A stretch of 64,000 nt of DNA, taken from positions 1,214,001 to 1,278,000 of the forward strand of contig NZ_JAFP01000001.1 in assembly GCF_000526195.1 (NCBI RefSeq). The letters run 5' to 3'. How positions within the stretch are numbered: position 1 is the first letter of the stretch; every line of letters begins with the position of its first letter. The stretch comes from Hippea sp. KM1. Its GTDB lineage: Bacteria; Campylobacterota_A; Desulfurellia; Desulfurellales; Hippeaceae. Below are positions 36,356 through 44,334 of this stretch, in pieces. The notes below the pieces were generated by a model. It was not told where the DNA came from, made no database searches, and saw only the letters and a program-made list of their open reading frames with translations. A program made the translations under genes and the position numbers.

Positions 36356-38641
36356 ATGAAGTCTGGGTTTGATGAGGGCTCCTACCTAAAGGCCGTCTAT
36401 GCGGTTCTTTTTGCCACATTCATCATAATGAGCGGTGCGTTTTACTATATTGAGAAGAACCAGAAAGAGGCCATATACAACTTCGTTTACAATTATGAAT
36501 TAAACAGGCAGAAGAAAGAAATAAAATTAGAGACATACGCCGCCATATCGTTCATAGACAGCTATACAAAATCCACCATAAAAAACACATTCAAAAGCTT
36601 GGCCTATGAGGTATCGCTTGAAAAGATCAAGCTCAACCCACACACCAAAAGCCTGCTAAATACGCTAAAAGATGAAAGGATAAGAAAAGGGGCAAAGTTC
36701 GTCTTCTTTTTTGATAACAACACATCAACGGTGGATTTTCTTAATTTGAACAAATGCAAGCCGTATAGGGAAAACCTAAACCTATCCTTCAACGACATAC
36801 ACCTGTATATGTGCCAGTCGGAAAAGCTCAAAGAAGGCCAGTTCAATGAGACATTCCTTTTAGCTACAACGCCCATTAGCGACGATATACTGCTTGGCGC
36901 ATACAAACCGATGCTTGAGTTGGAAAACAAAATCATGGAATACACATTCCCCCAGCTAAACAAATTCATACTGGCAGATAAGAACCAGGACAGCTACTTC
37001 TTTGTGGTTAAGATGTTGAACCTAAACGGCGGTGATGCATTCGCCATGAACATATACAACAAATCCAAAGGCGTAAGCATAGGCAAGCCCGCATCATCAA
37101 AAGGAACAGATGCAAAGGGCAACCCTTACAGGGAGGAATACCTAAAGGCCTTAAGAGAAAAGGGCGAAACATACTCGGCTTACTGGTATCCATCACCCAC
37201 GACAAACAAACCACGCCTAAAAATCTCATTCAGGAAGTACTACGAACCGCTCCACTGGATGATAGGCACCGGCTTTTATGTGGATAGCATAAAACAGACA
37301 GCCTCGATGTTTGCAGATGACCTGTTTAGACAGCTCAAATACTTTCAACTCCTCCTGTTTGGTCTATACCTTGCAACAATGGCCCTTATACACCTAATAA
37401 ACACCAAATTCTCATCGGACACAAATAAGGATACAAACCTAATAACATCGGCCATACCCCACATAGGAAGCAAAAAAGACCCTATAGATATAGATAAACT
37501 CCACCTAAAAAGGCTTAAAACCATAGCCAAAGCGCTCAATGAGCTGTCCACCACCATAATAGATAAAAACGAACAGATCGAAAGAAACAGGATAGAGTTT
37601 TTAAGGACATTCGTTAAGGTGTTAGAGGTCAGGGACTTCTATACAAAAGGACATTCAGAAAGGGTTGCACTCTATGCCCAAAAAATCGCTCAAATATTGG
37701 GTCTATCGAAAAGGCAGCAATACGACTTATACATAGCAGGCCTGTTGCACGACTTGGGCAAGGTGGCAATACCAGACAGCATACTCCTAAAACCGGGCAA
37801 GTTGAGCGATTACGAATACGAGATCATGAAATACCATCCCGTCTTCTCCTATGAGCTCATAAAGGATGTGGAATTTTTTAAGGGCATAGCCAAATTCGTC
37901 AGGCAGCATCATGAGCGGTGCGACGGCAGCGGATACCCAGATGGCCTAAAATGTGAGCAGATCACGCTTGAGGGCAAGATTTTGGCTATAGCCGATGTAT
38001 TCGACGCATTAACCACATCCAGACCATACAGAAGGGCGTTCTCATTGGAGGAGTCCTTAGAAATCATAAAGAACATGCCGCTGGATAAAACCATAATCAG
38101 TGCTATAGAGCATAAGCTAAAGGAAATTTACATAGAGGAGAAGGAGGATACCCTGCCGTCTGAGATGCTATCGAGGGTGGAAAAGAGTAGGATAGACCTG
38201 TTTGAGAAGGATGTCTTCACCGGCCTTCACAGGATCAAAAGCCTCATAAACTTTGCAGATAAGCTCATAGAAAACCAGATAGACTTTTACCTGTTTATGG
38301 TGGACATCAAGCATCTAAAGAAGATCAACTATATCTTTGGATACCAAAAGGGCAATGAGCTGATAGCCCAGGTTGCAGCGATTATAAGAAACCTAAAATT
38401 CGCCCTCCACCCAAGCAGGGTCGGATCGAACTACTTTGCATTCATATACGCAAAAGACGATGTGGTTAAGATAGAAAAAGAGCTTCTAAATGAACTAAAA
38501 GACATCAAGATCGGCAATATAGATGTCGAGTTCTTAACGACCTTTGTCCACTCCAAAGGCTCAAAGAACGGCGAGGAGATAATCTACCTCGCCGAGATGC
38601 AATTAGAGAGCCTAAAATGCTCATCCATCAAGCAAAGATAA
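36356..38641 (+). CDS. Membrane Cache-like sensor HD-GYP regulator with degenerate GGDEF
   Basis: This 761-residue inner-membrane protein has one N-terminal transmembrane helix (about 11-31), then a periplasmic Cache-like sensor (about 35-320). Within it lie GTDAKGNPYREEYLKAL and WMIGTGFYVDSI, typical of Cache. A second helix (about 331-349) leads to a complete HD-GYP domain with LLHDLGKVAIPD (HD at 465-466), HHE at 518-520 and DGSGYPDGL. A C-terminal GGDEF-like domain (about 615-755) has the signature changed to GSNYF (690-694), so it is not an active cyclase. It shares this rare order with the protein at 23264 and probably hydrolyses cyclic-di-GMP in response to an external ligand. Its stop abuts the opposing DUF59 gene. 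Confidence 0.9.
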   Translation: MKSGFDEGSYLKAVYAVLFATFIIMSGAFYYIEKNQKEAIYNFVYNYELNRQKKEIKLETYAAISFIDSYTKSTIKNTFKSLAYEVSLEKIKLNPHTKSLLNTLKDERIRKGAKFVFFFDNNTSTVDFLNLNKCKPYRENLNLSFNDIHLYMCQSEKLKEGQFNETFLLATTPISDDILLGAYKPMLELENKIMEYTFPQLNKFILADKNQDSYFFVVKMLNLNGGDAFAMNIYNKSKGVSIGKPASSKGTDAKGNPYREEYLKALREKGETYSAYWYPSPTTNKPRLKISFRKYYEPLHWMIGTGFYVDSIKQTASMFADDLFRQLKYFQLLLFGLYLATMALIHLINTKFSSDTNKDTNLITSAIPHIGSKKDPIDIDKLHLKRLKTIAKALNELSTTIIDKNEQIERNRIEFLRTFVKVLEVRDFYTKGHSERVALYAQKIAQILGLSKRQQYDLYIAGLLHDLGKVAIPDSILLKPGKLSDYEYEIMKYHPVFSYELIKDVEFFKGIAKFVRQHHERCDGSGYPDGLKCEQITLEGKILAIADVFDALTTSRPYRRAFSLEESLEIIKNMPLDKTIISAIEHKLKEIYIEEKEDTLPSEMLSRVEKSRIDLFEKDVFTGLHRIKSLINFADKLIENQIDFYLFMVDIKHLKKINYIFGYQKGNELIAQVAAIIRNLKFALHPSRVGSNYFAFIYAKDDVVKIEKELLNELKDIKIGNIDVEFLTTFVHSKGSKNGEEIIYLAEMQLESLKCSSIKQR

Positions 38642-38935
38642 TCACTTATCCAGCGCTTTTAAGAATTCCTCAGCCTCCTTAGCCCAGATGAAATTTTCCA
38701 CCTTGACATTGGCTTTTTTAACACCATCAACGGAGAGTATGGCCTTCTTTATGGCTATAGCAAGCTGCAAACCAACGGGGCAGTTCTCAACGGTGGGTCT
38801 AAACTTTATGTTGACAACGCCGCTTTGCTCATCCACCTCCAAATCGTAAACGAGCTTTAACTTTACAACATCCTCCCTAAGCTCAGGGTCGTAAACACCC
38901 TTTAGCTTCTCCAATACCTCATCCCTGATACTCAT
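38642..38935 (-). CDS. DUF59/MIP18-family protein
   Basis: This 97-residue protein has the family pattern YDPELREDVVKLKLVYDLEVDE and the central ENCPVGLQLAIAIKKAI with its conserved Cys. Proteins of this family assist iron-sulfur cluster assembly. It overlaps the preceding MinD-type ATPase gene by 4 bases and is the last of the DUF5320-NifX-MinD-MinD-DUF59 group, fitting an Fe-S or metallocofactor role. Confidence 0.9.
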   Translation of the reverse strand: MSIRDEVLEKLKGVYDPELREDVVKLKLVYDLEVDEQSGVVNIKFRPTVENCPVGLQLAIAIKKAILSVDGVKKANVKVENFIWAKEAEEFLKALDK

Positions 38936-39801
38936 AGCTTCTCCATAACCCTTGCATATATTTCATCGACGGCCCTTTTAACCGATTCGCAGGCCTCATA
39001 GGGTATCTGCAGGTTTACTATGGCCTTGGGCACGCACTCATCAAACGGGATCCTCCCCAAAACCTCCATGCCCTCCTTTTTTGCAAACTCCTCTATCTGT
39101 CTGGTCTTTTCCTCGTTCAAGTCGTACTTATTTACAACCACACCGCTTTTCACCTTAAAGGAATCACAGAGTCTCTTTACCCTCTCTAAATCATGCAATC
39201 CCGCAGGTGTCGGTTCAGATACAACCACAACAAAATTAGCCCCAGAAATCGTGGATATAACAGGGCATCCTATACCGGGTGAGCCATCCACCAATATGTA
39301 TGGAATATCCTGCTCCTCACTTATGACATGGGCCCTGTGCTTAACCATCGTAACGAGGTTTCCGGAGTTTTCAGCACCCGGATAGAGTTTGGCATGAACC
39401 ATCAACCCAAATGGGGTCTCCGATTCATACCATTCACCTGAGTAAACCTCCTTCATCGTGATGGCCTCGGCTGGGCATGCAATCTTACAAAGCTCACAGG
39501 AATCGCATTTGACCTCATCTACATAGTAATTGCCGTCTGGGTTTATATGGATTGCATCGAACCTGCAAAGCTTCCTGCAGAGATCACAATTTACGCATTT
39601 GTTGACATCTATAACGGCTTTTGGGTTTCCTTTGAAAAGCTCCTTATGCTTGAGTTTTGGACTGGTCAAGATATACATATTTGCAGCATCGGCGTCTGCA
39701 TCGACAATTATCTTATCCTTCATTACATAGGCCAGACTCGAGGTTAGGGTGGTCTTACCCGTGCCACCCTTGCCACTGATTATAACAAGCTCCTTACTCA
39801 T
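38932..39801 (-). CDS. MinD-type P-loop ATPase with inserted 2[4Fe-4S] ferredoxin domain (first copy)
   Basis: This 289-residue protein has a deviant Walker A loop SGKGGTGKTTL (about residues 9-19) and the MinD/Mrp fold interrupted by a ferredoxin-like insert with two CxxCxxC motifs. These are CVNCDLCRKLC and CDSCELCKIAC (about residues 68-115), each able to hold a 4Fe-4S cluster. The later DGSPGIGCPV segment resembles switch II of this family. Such proteins occur as tandem pairs in anaerobes and are suspected in Fe-S or metallocofactor handling; the reaction is not established. It overlaps its paralogue at 39798 by 4 bases. Confidence 0.92.
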   Translation of the reverse strand: MSKELVIISGKGGTGKTTLTSSLAYVMKDKIIVDADADAANMYILTSPKLKHKELFKGNPKAVIDVNKCVNCDLCRKLCRFDAIHINPDGNYYVDEVKCDSCELCKIACPAEAITMKEVYSGEWYESETPFGLMVHAKLYPGAENSGNLVTMVKHRAHVISEEQDIPYILVDGSPGIGCPVISTISGANFVVVVSEPTPAGLHDLERVKRLCDSFKVKSGVVVNKYDLNEEKTRQIEEFAKKEGMEVLGRIPFDECVPKAIVNLQIPYEACESVKRAVDEIYARVMEKL

Positions 39802-40634
39802 ATCCTTTCCTCTATCTGCTTAATTACGCCTTTAAAGTCGTTTTTGTATTTCTCAAACGGCAAGGCTCCGTTTGAATAGCTCTTTGCTATATCTTTAGAA
39901 AACGGCAATCTATAGAGTATGGGGATGGATTCCTGTTGGGCATAATCCTCAATAAGCCCGTTATCCTCTTCATGCTTGTTCACAATAATGCCAAAATTCA
40001 GCCCCATATCCCTAACAAGTTCCACAGAAAGCTTCAAATCACTCAATCCAAAGGGCGTTGGCTCTGCCACCAGGATAACAAAATCAACCCCGTCTATGGT
40101 CTCAACAACGGTGCACGATGTCCCAGGCGGTGAATCCAGGATAACGGTTTTTGAATCGTCCATATACTCCCGTTTCAATGTGGCAATCAACTGGGTTGCA
40201 CTGGCCTGACCCACATCCAAAAGCCCCATAACAAAATCTATATGGCCAGCCTTACCAACCCTTATCTCACCTACCCTCTTTGGAACCTCAATCAAGGCGC
40301 CCTCAACAGGGCACACATAAGCACAGGCACCACACGAATGGCACAATTCATCAAAGAACATGGTCTTCTTTAGCGGTTCACCCATAACCACCAGGGCCTT
40401 ATAGGCACATGCATCGGCACACTTACCGCAGAATGTGCATATATCCTCGTTTATCTGAGGCACGAGTTCTGTATATGGAATGGTCTTTTCTATCTTGGGT
40501 TTTAAGAAGAGATGACCGTTGGGCTCCTCCGCATCGCAATCAATATACTGCGGGTTATCCAAAGAGTAAGCAAGCATCGTAGAGATGGTGGTCTTGCCCG
40601 TGCCGCCTTTACCGCTTGTTATGGCTATTTTCAT
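39798..40634 (-). CDS. MinD-type P-loop ATPase with inserted 2[4Fe-4S] ferredoxin domain (second copy)
   Basis: This 278-residue paralogue of the neighbouring gene has Walker A TSGKGGTGKTTI (about residues 6-17) and the cluster motifs CTFCGKCADAC and CHSCGACAYVC (about residues 67-110). LDSPPGTSCTVVE forms the switch region. The two genes probably act as a heterodimer, since the pair is conserved as a unit in anaerobes. It lies 13 bases after the NifX/NifB-like gene. Confidence 0.92.
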   Translation of the reverse strand: MKIAITSGKGGTGKTTISTMLAYSLDNPQYIDCDAEEPNGHLFLKPKIEKTIPYTELVPQINEDICTFCGKCADACAYKALVVMGEPLKKTMFFDELCHSCGACAYVCPVEGALIEVPKRVGEIRVGKAGHIDFVMGLLDVGQASATQLIATLKREYMDDSKTVILDSPPGTSCTVVETIDGVDFVILVAEPTPFGLSDLKLSVELVRDMGLNFGIIVNKHEEDNGLIEDYAQQESIPILYRLPFSKDIAKSYSNGALPFEKYKNDFKGVIKQIEERI

Positions 40635-40647
40635 AACTTATTCTCCT

Positions 40648-40977
40648 TTAGAACCTTTCAAGCTTACCCTCTTTGAAAAGCTCAATGTTCTCCTTCACCG
40701 TCCCGGGTTGAGCCTTATACAACTCAAGCTGAGCCGCCCTTAGAATCTCCAAAGCATTGGGGCCATAACTACCAGAAATGATGGCATCCACCTTCTTTTC
40801 TACACTGAATTGGGCTGTGGATACGCCAACCCCGCCTTGATTATTCAAAAATGGGTTTCTAATGGCTTCGAATTCACCGCTATCGGTATCATAGATTATG
40901 AAGCATTCGCCCCTTCCGTATCTCTCATCAACCGTGCTTTCCAGTTTGTCGCCCTTAGCTGTAATCATGAGCTTCAT
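40648..40977 (-). CDS. NifX/NifB-type FeMo-cofactor-binding-like protein
   Basis: This 109-residue protein has the dinitrogenase iron-molybdenum cofactor fold: ITAKGDKLESTVDERYGR at the N-terminus, then ISGSYGPNALEILRAAQLELY. Without nif genes around, such proteins are thought to carry or sense Fe-S or molybdenum-sulfur clusters. The start has a GGAGGTGG site located just after a terminator-like hairpin that follows the DUF5320 gene. Confidence 0.88.
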   Translation of the reverse strand: MKLMITAKGDKLESTVDERYGRGECFIIYDTDSGEFEAIRNPFLNNQGGVGVSTAQFSVEKKVDAIISGSYGPNALEILRAAQLELYKAQPGTVKENIELFKEGKLERF

Positions 40978-40991
40978 CTAAATCCACCTCC

Positions 40992-41027
40992 AAAAAATAA
41001 AATAACCCCGCTTAAGACAAAGCGGGG
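40992..41027 (-). terminator. Terminator-like hairpin between the DUF5320 and NifX-like genes
   Basis: On the minus strand CCCCGCTT-N6-AAGCGGGG (41027-41006) is followed by TTATTTTATTTTTT to 40992. It begins one base after the DUF5320 stop. It should stop or attenuate transcription before the rest of the group. Confidence 0.85.
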
Positions 41028-41028
41028 C

Positions 41029-41361
41029 TTAATCCTCTTCCTCAAGTTCCTTCAATCTCGACTTTAGAGCCTCTATAGAGCGGGTTAATGAGTCGATCTG
41101 ACTCTCCAATAGCCTTTTTTCATCATCCCTGGATGGGGCAGCTGCTGCAGGATAGAAATACGGGCCATAACCCCATCTTCCAAAGCCAAAGCCCCTGCCT
41201 CTTCCAAATCCTCTGCCTCTGCCGCCGCCAAAACCTCTACCCCATCCAAATCCATAACCGCCGACCATATAGCCTGGCACTGTGTTTCCTGAGCAATAAC
41301 CCAGGCCTCTTCCTGTTCTTGGACCCGCTCCTAAAGGACCTGTTCTGTCTCCCCAAGGCAT
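41029..41361 (-). CDS. DUF5320 Gly/Arg-rich protein
   Basis: This 110-residue protein opens MPWGDRTGPLGAGPRTGRGLGYC, the signature of DUF5320. A Gly/Arg/Phe-rich stretch (about residues 38-65), a short Pro/Ala hinge and a C-terminal coiled coil (about 78-110) follow. The family is of unknown function and typically travels with NifX-like and paired MinD-type genes, as here. The start has a GGAGGTGAT site. Confidence 0.9.
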   Translation of the reverse strand: MPWGDRTGPLGAGPRTGRGLGYCSGNTVPGYMVGGYGFGWGRGFGGGRGRGFGRGRGFGFGRWGYGPYFYPAAAAPSRDDEKRLLESQIDSLTRSIEALKSRLKELEEED

Positions 41362-41404
41362 TTTATCACCTCCAACTCATTTTTTTACATTTTTTCATAA
41401 TGGA

Positions 41405-41432
41405 TTAATACACTTTTTATGGGAACTTTCAA
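41405..41432 (-). promoter_or_regulatory. Likely promoter of the DUF5320 gene
   Basis: On the minus strand TTGAAA (41432-41427), a 16-base spacer and TATTAA (41410-41405) lie 43 bases before the DUF5320 start. Confidence 0.5.
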
Positions 41433-41450
41433 GAGTTATTTTATCACTTA

Positions 41451-41466
41451 TTGAACTTATGTTCAA
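41451..41466. promoter_or_regulatory. Perfect palindrome between divergent promoters
   Basis: TTGAAC-TTAT-GTTCAA is a perfect 6-4-6 inverted repeat. It lies 18 bases upstream of the -35 box of the DUF5320 promoter and 63 bases upstream of the oppositely directed promoter at 41530. No T-tract follows, so a protein-binding site is more likely than a terminator. Confidence 0.5.
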
Positions 41467-41529
41467 ATAATCCCGAAGCAAACCCCTGGATAGAGAGGGT
41501 GGTTTACATACTCCACCTTCAATTTTAAC

Positions 41530-41558
41530 TTGATATAAAATGATAATTAATCTATATT
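41530..41558 (+). promoter_or_regulatory. Sigma-70 promoter of the unknown-protein/EF-G-like operon
   Basis: TTGATA (41530-41535), a 17-base spacer and TATATT (41553-41558) form a near-consensus promoter. Transcription would start near 41565, giving a leader of about 76 bases. Confidence 0.75.
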
Positions 41559-41564
41559 TGTAAA

Positions 41565-41653
41565 TATGGAAGTTTCTTTAAAAATCCATAGGGGTGGTGT
41601 CTATGTCTAACCCTAAAAATAAAGAAAGGAGTGCAAGCCAATGGAGACACTAA
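41565..41653 (+). promoter_or_regulatory. Leader with 5' hairpin and a 16-codon upstream ORF
   Basis: The first bases of the predicted mRNA hold the inverted repeat TATGGA (41565-41570) and TCCATA (41585-41590), a possible 5' stem-loop. A GGGGTGG site follows and a short frame MSNPKNKERSASQWRH (41603-41653) ends 13 bases inside the next gene. Translation of the short frame would cross the ribosome binding site AAAGGAG of that gene, so it could regulate or couple its initiation. Whether it is translated is not known. Confidence 0.35.
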
Positions 41654-42261
41654 CCATTTGCGTGCCGTTTTTTGCTCTTCCGGGTATGAAACCGGACTGC
41701 AACGAGTTGGTTGGGGATCAAAACCTAATTGTAAGGGACATACTCGGACTAAATCCACTAAGAAAGGGTGAATATGAAAACGGTCCATACCTTGAGGGAT
41801 TCAATGCAGACGGAAAGTTAGACTATGTGTTCTATTTCGAAGAGGTTGAGAAGATCATTGAAAGAAAGGCCTACGACCAGATATACATTCTGTTCAGGGC
41901 TATCTATAAACCATACCAGAAGGAAACCCAGCATATCGTAATAGGATACTATACAGTGGAGAATACCCAGGGGTTGGAGATAGCACCCGGGGCTTATGCC
42001 ATTACAGGAACAAGTGCATACTTCGTCGATTATTCAGATGCTTTAGACATTACAGATATAATCGTGGGATATAACCTGCAGGATTCAATAATGAAGAGCA
42101 ATAGCCAGAACCATCCAGAATACAAAGACTGGATAAACTCCTGGCTTGATCACATAAAGTCCAAAGAAAACAAACTCCAGGCCTATATAGAAAGAAGTCA
42201 GAAATTGAGGGCATTAAAAGCCGAAGAAGATTACAAAGATAAACTAAAAGGGTGTCTATAA
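41641..42261 (+). CDS. Unrecognised 206-residue protein upstream of an EF-G-like GTPase
   Basis: I do not recognise this family. The protein has no signal peptide or transmembrane helix and is probably cytoplasmic. The N-terminal 150 residues look like an alpha/beta domain (LTICVPFFALPGMKPDCN, YDQIYILFRAIYKPYQKE, HIVIGYYTVEN, GAYAITGTSAYFVDYSDA). The last 55 residues are a highly charged helix with KSKENKLQAYIERSQKLRALKAEEDYK. There are two Cys, at about residue 19 and 205. It has a good AAAGGAG site and a strong promoter, and is followed 23 bases later by the EF-G-like gene, so the two are co-expressed. Whether they act together is inference from position. Confidence 0.8.
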   Translation: METLTICVPFFALPGMKPDCNELVGDQNLIVRDILGLNPLRKGEYENGPYLEGFNADGKLDYVFYFEEVEKIIERKAYDQIYILFRAIYKPYQKETQHIVIGYYTVENTQGLEIAPGAYAITGTSAYFVDYSDALDITDIIVGYNLQDSIMKSNSQNHPEYKDWINSWLDHIKSKENKLQAYIERSQKLRALKAEEDYKDKLKGCL

Positions 42262-42284
42262 AAACGAAGCGGAGGTAAACATTT

Positions 42285-44303
42285 ATGGGAGTGGCTACTG
42301 ACAAAAAAAGAGTCATCGCAATCTGCGGTTCGGGAGGGGTTGGAAAAACAACCCTTTGTGAGGACATTCTATTCAAAACAAAGAAGATTACAAGAAAGGG
42401 CTCAACCGATAAGGGAAACACGGTAATGGATTTCGATTCTGAGGAGATAGACAGGAAAATCTCCCTTCAGCTGGCTGTTGGATACACAGAATACAAAAAA
42501 CACCTCATCCACTTCATAGATACCCCGGGATACCACAACTTCATAGCCGACGCACTCTGCGGCTTAAAGGCCTCAGATGCTGCCGTCATGCTGATCGATG
42601 CAAAGGACGGCCCAGAGGCTCAAAACGAGAGACTGCTTGACCAGATAAAGAAGGAAGAAAAGCCCGCTATATTCTTTCTAAACGGCATAGACAAGGAAGA
42701 CATCAACATTCAAAACACCCTATCATCCATAAAGGAAAACCTGACCGAGAAGGCGTTTCTGCTTCAAATACCCGTCTTCAAAGACAATAAGGCCATAGGC
42801 TTTATAGATATACTGAATAAAAAGGCCTTTTCATTTGAGGATGGCAAAGAGATCGATGTGCCGAGCGAGCTTTCCGATGAGCTTGAGGAGAGATACTTAG
42901 AGCTTGTGGAGGAGGTGTCCACATACGACGATGAATTGATGGAGAAGTATTTAGAGGGTGAGGAATTAGACAGGGAAACTGTCGTAAAGACGCTAAAAGA
43001 GGCCGTAAGAAGCGGCGGGCTCTATCCAATGATCTTCGGCTCTGCCCTCAAAGGGTATGGAACCGAAAAACTCTTGGATGAAATCATCGACCTGCTGCCT
43101 CCGCCTGAGGATATGTTCGATGAGCCTGCAGGCCTCGTTTTTAAGACATACAACGACCCGCAGATGGGCAAAATCAGCCTCATAAGAGTCTGCTCAAAGA
43201 GCCTAAAGGCCGATACGACCTATTACAACATCAACAAAGACCAGGAGGAAAGGTTAGGCACCATAAGCTTTATGATGGGCAAATCCCTATCAAAGATAGA
43301 AGAGGCAACCACAGGCGACATATTCGCCGTTGCAAAACTCAAGATAACCCAAACAGGCGATACCATAGCCAACAAGGGATCAAATATAAAATGCGAATTC
43401 GTGGATATGCCGCTGCCCTACATATCCTCTGCAATTTACGGTTCAAGTAAGGGCGATGAGGAGAAGATCGGAGCCGCCATAAGCAAGATTATTGAGGCAG
43501 ACCCATCGCTGTCATTCACAAGAAACGACGAGACAGGCGAATTCATCCTGACGGGCATGGGCAAACTCCATCTTGAAACGGTCGTATCAAGGCTTAAGAA
43601 GAAATACGGCGTTGAAGCCCAGCTAAAAACACCGAAGGTGGCATACAAGGAAACCATCAAAGGCAAAACATCATCACACGGAAGATACAAAAAGCAGACC
43701 GGCGGCCACGGCCAGTTCGGAGACTGCGTCATAGAGATAGAGCCGCTCCCGAGGGGAGGCGGTTTCGAATTCGAAGACCTCATTGTCGGCGGTGCCATAC
43801 CCAAACAGTTCATACCGTCGGTTGAGAAGGGCATAAAGAGCGCAATGGAGCAGGGATTCTTAGCAGGATACCCCATGATCGACATCAAGATAAAGCTCGT
43901 CGACGGCAAATACCATCCAGTCGATTCAAGCGATCTGGCATTCCAGATGGCAGGCTCCATAGCGTTTAAAGAGGGTGTTGCTAAATGCAAACCGGTTCTA
44001 CTTGAGCCCATAGTTGAGATGGAGGTCTATGTTCCGGATGAGGTTATGGGCGATGTAATAGGAGACCTAAACTCCAGAAGGGGAAGGGTTCTGGGTATGG
44101 AGCCTTATGAAGAGAAGAAGGGTTATCAGCGCATCAGGGCATTGGTTCCTGAGGCTGAGATATTGGAGTATGCACCATCACTGAGGTCTTTGACAGCCGG
44201 AAGGGGATTCTTCAAATACAAATTCTCAACCTATGAGGAAGTGCCTCCGCAGATTGCAGAGAAGATAATCGAAGAGGCCAAACAGGAAGAGGAAAAGAAA
44301 TAA
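42285..44303 (+). CDS. EF-G-like translational GTPase, divergent
   Basis: This 672-residue protein has the five-domain layout of elongation factor G: GTPase domain, beta barrel, then domains III-V (GFEFEDLIVGGAIPKQFIPSVEKG in domain IV, MDVIGDLNSRRGRVLGM-type sequence in domain V). G1 is GSGGVGKT (15-22) and G3 is DTPG (79-82). G4 reads NGID (133-136) instead of NKxD and the G2 region reads RKISLQLA rather than RGITI. It thus resembles the EF-G paralogue group rather than the housekeeping FusA, and its role may be ribosome rescue, recycling or stress. It lies 23 bases after the unknown 206-residue protein and ends in a bidirectional terminator. Confidence 0.9.
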   Translation: MGVATDKKRVIAICGSGGVGKTTLCEDILFKTKKITRKGSTDKGNTVMDFDSEEIDRKISLQLAVGYTEYKKHLIHFIDTPGYHNFIADALCGLKASDAAVMLIDAKDGPEAQNERLLDQIKKEEKPAIFFLNGIDKEDINIQNTLSSIKENLTEKAFLLQIPVFKDNKAIGFIDILNKKAFSFEDGKEIDVPSELSDELEERYLELVEEVSTYDDELMEKYLEGEELDRETVVKTLKEAVRSGGLYPMIFGSALKGYGTEKLLDEIIDLLPPPEDMFDEPAGLVFKTYNDPQMGKISLIRVCSKSLKADTTYYNINKDQEERLGTISFMMGKSLSKIEEATTGDIFAVAKLKITQTGDTIANKGSNIKCEFVDMPLPYISSAIYGSSKGDEEKIGAAISKIIEADPSLSFTRNDETGEFILTGMGKLHLETVVSRLKKKYGVEAQLKTPKVAYKETIKGKTSSHGRYKKQTGGHGQFGDCVIEIEPLPRGGGFEFEDLIVGGAIPKQFIPSVEKGIKSAMEQGFLAGYPMIDIKIKLVDGKYHPVDSSDLAFQMAGSIAFKEGVAKCKPVLLEPIVEMEVYVPDEVMGDVIGDLNSRRGRVLGMEPYEEKKGYQRIRALVPEAEILEYAPSLRSLTAGRGFFKYKFSTYEEVPPQIAEKIIEEAKQEEEKK

Positions 44304-44333
44304 AAAAGGGGGGGCAACCCCCTCCTTTTTCTT
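44304..44333. terminator. Bidirectional rho-independent terminator
   Basis: A run AAAAAGGGGGGGCAACCCCCTCCTTTTT forms a GC-rich hairpin flanked by A-tract and T-tract, so it can end both the EF-G-like gene (+) and the universal stress gene (-), which converge here. Confidence 0.85.
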
Positions 44334-44334
44334 C

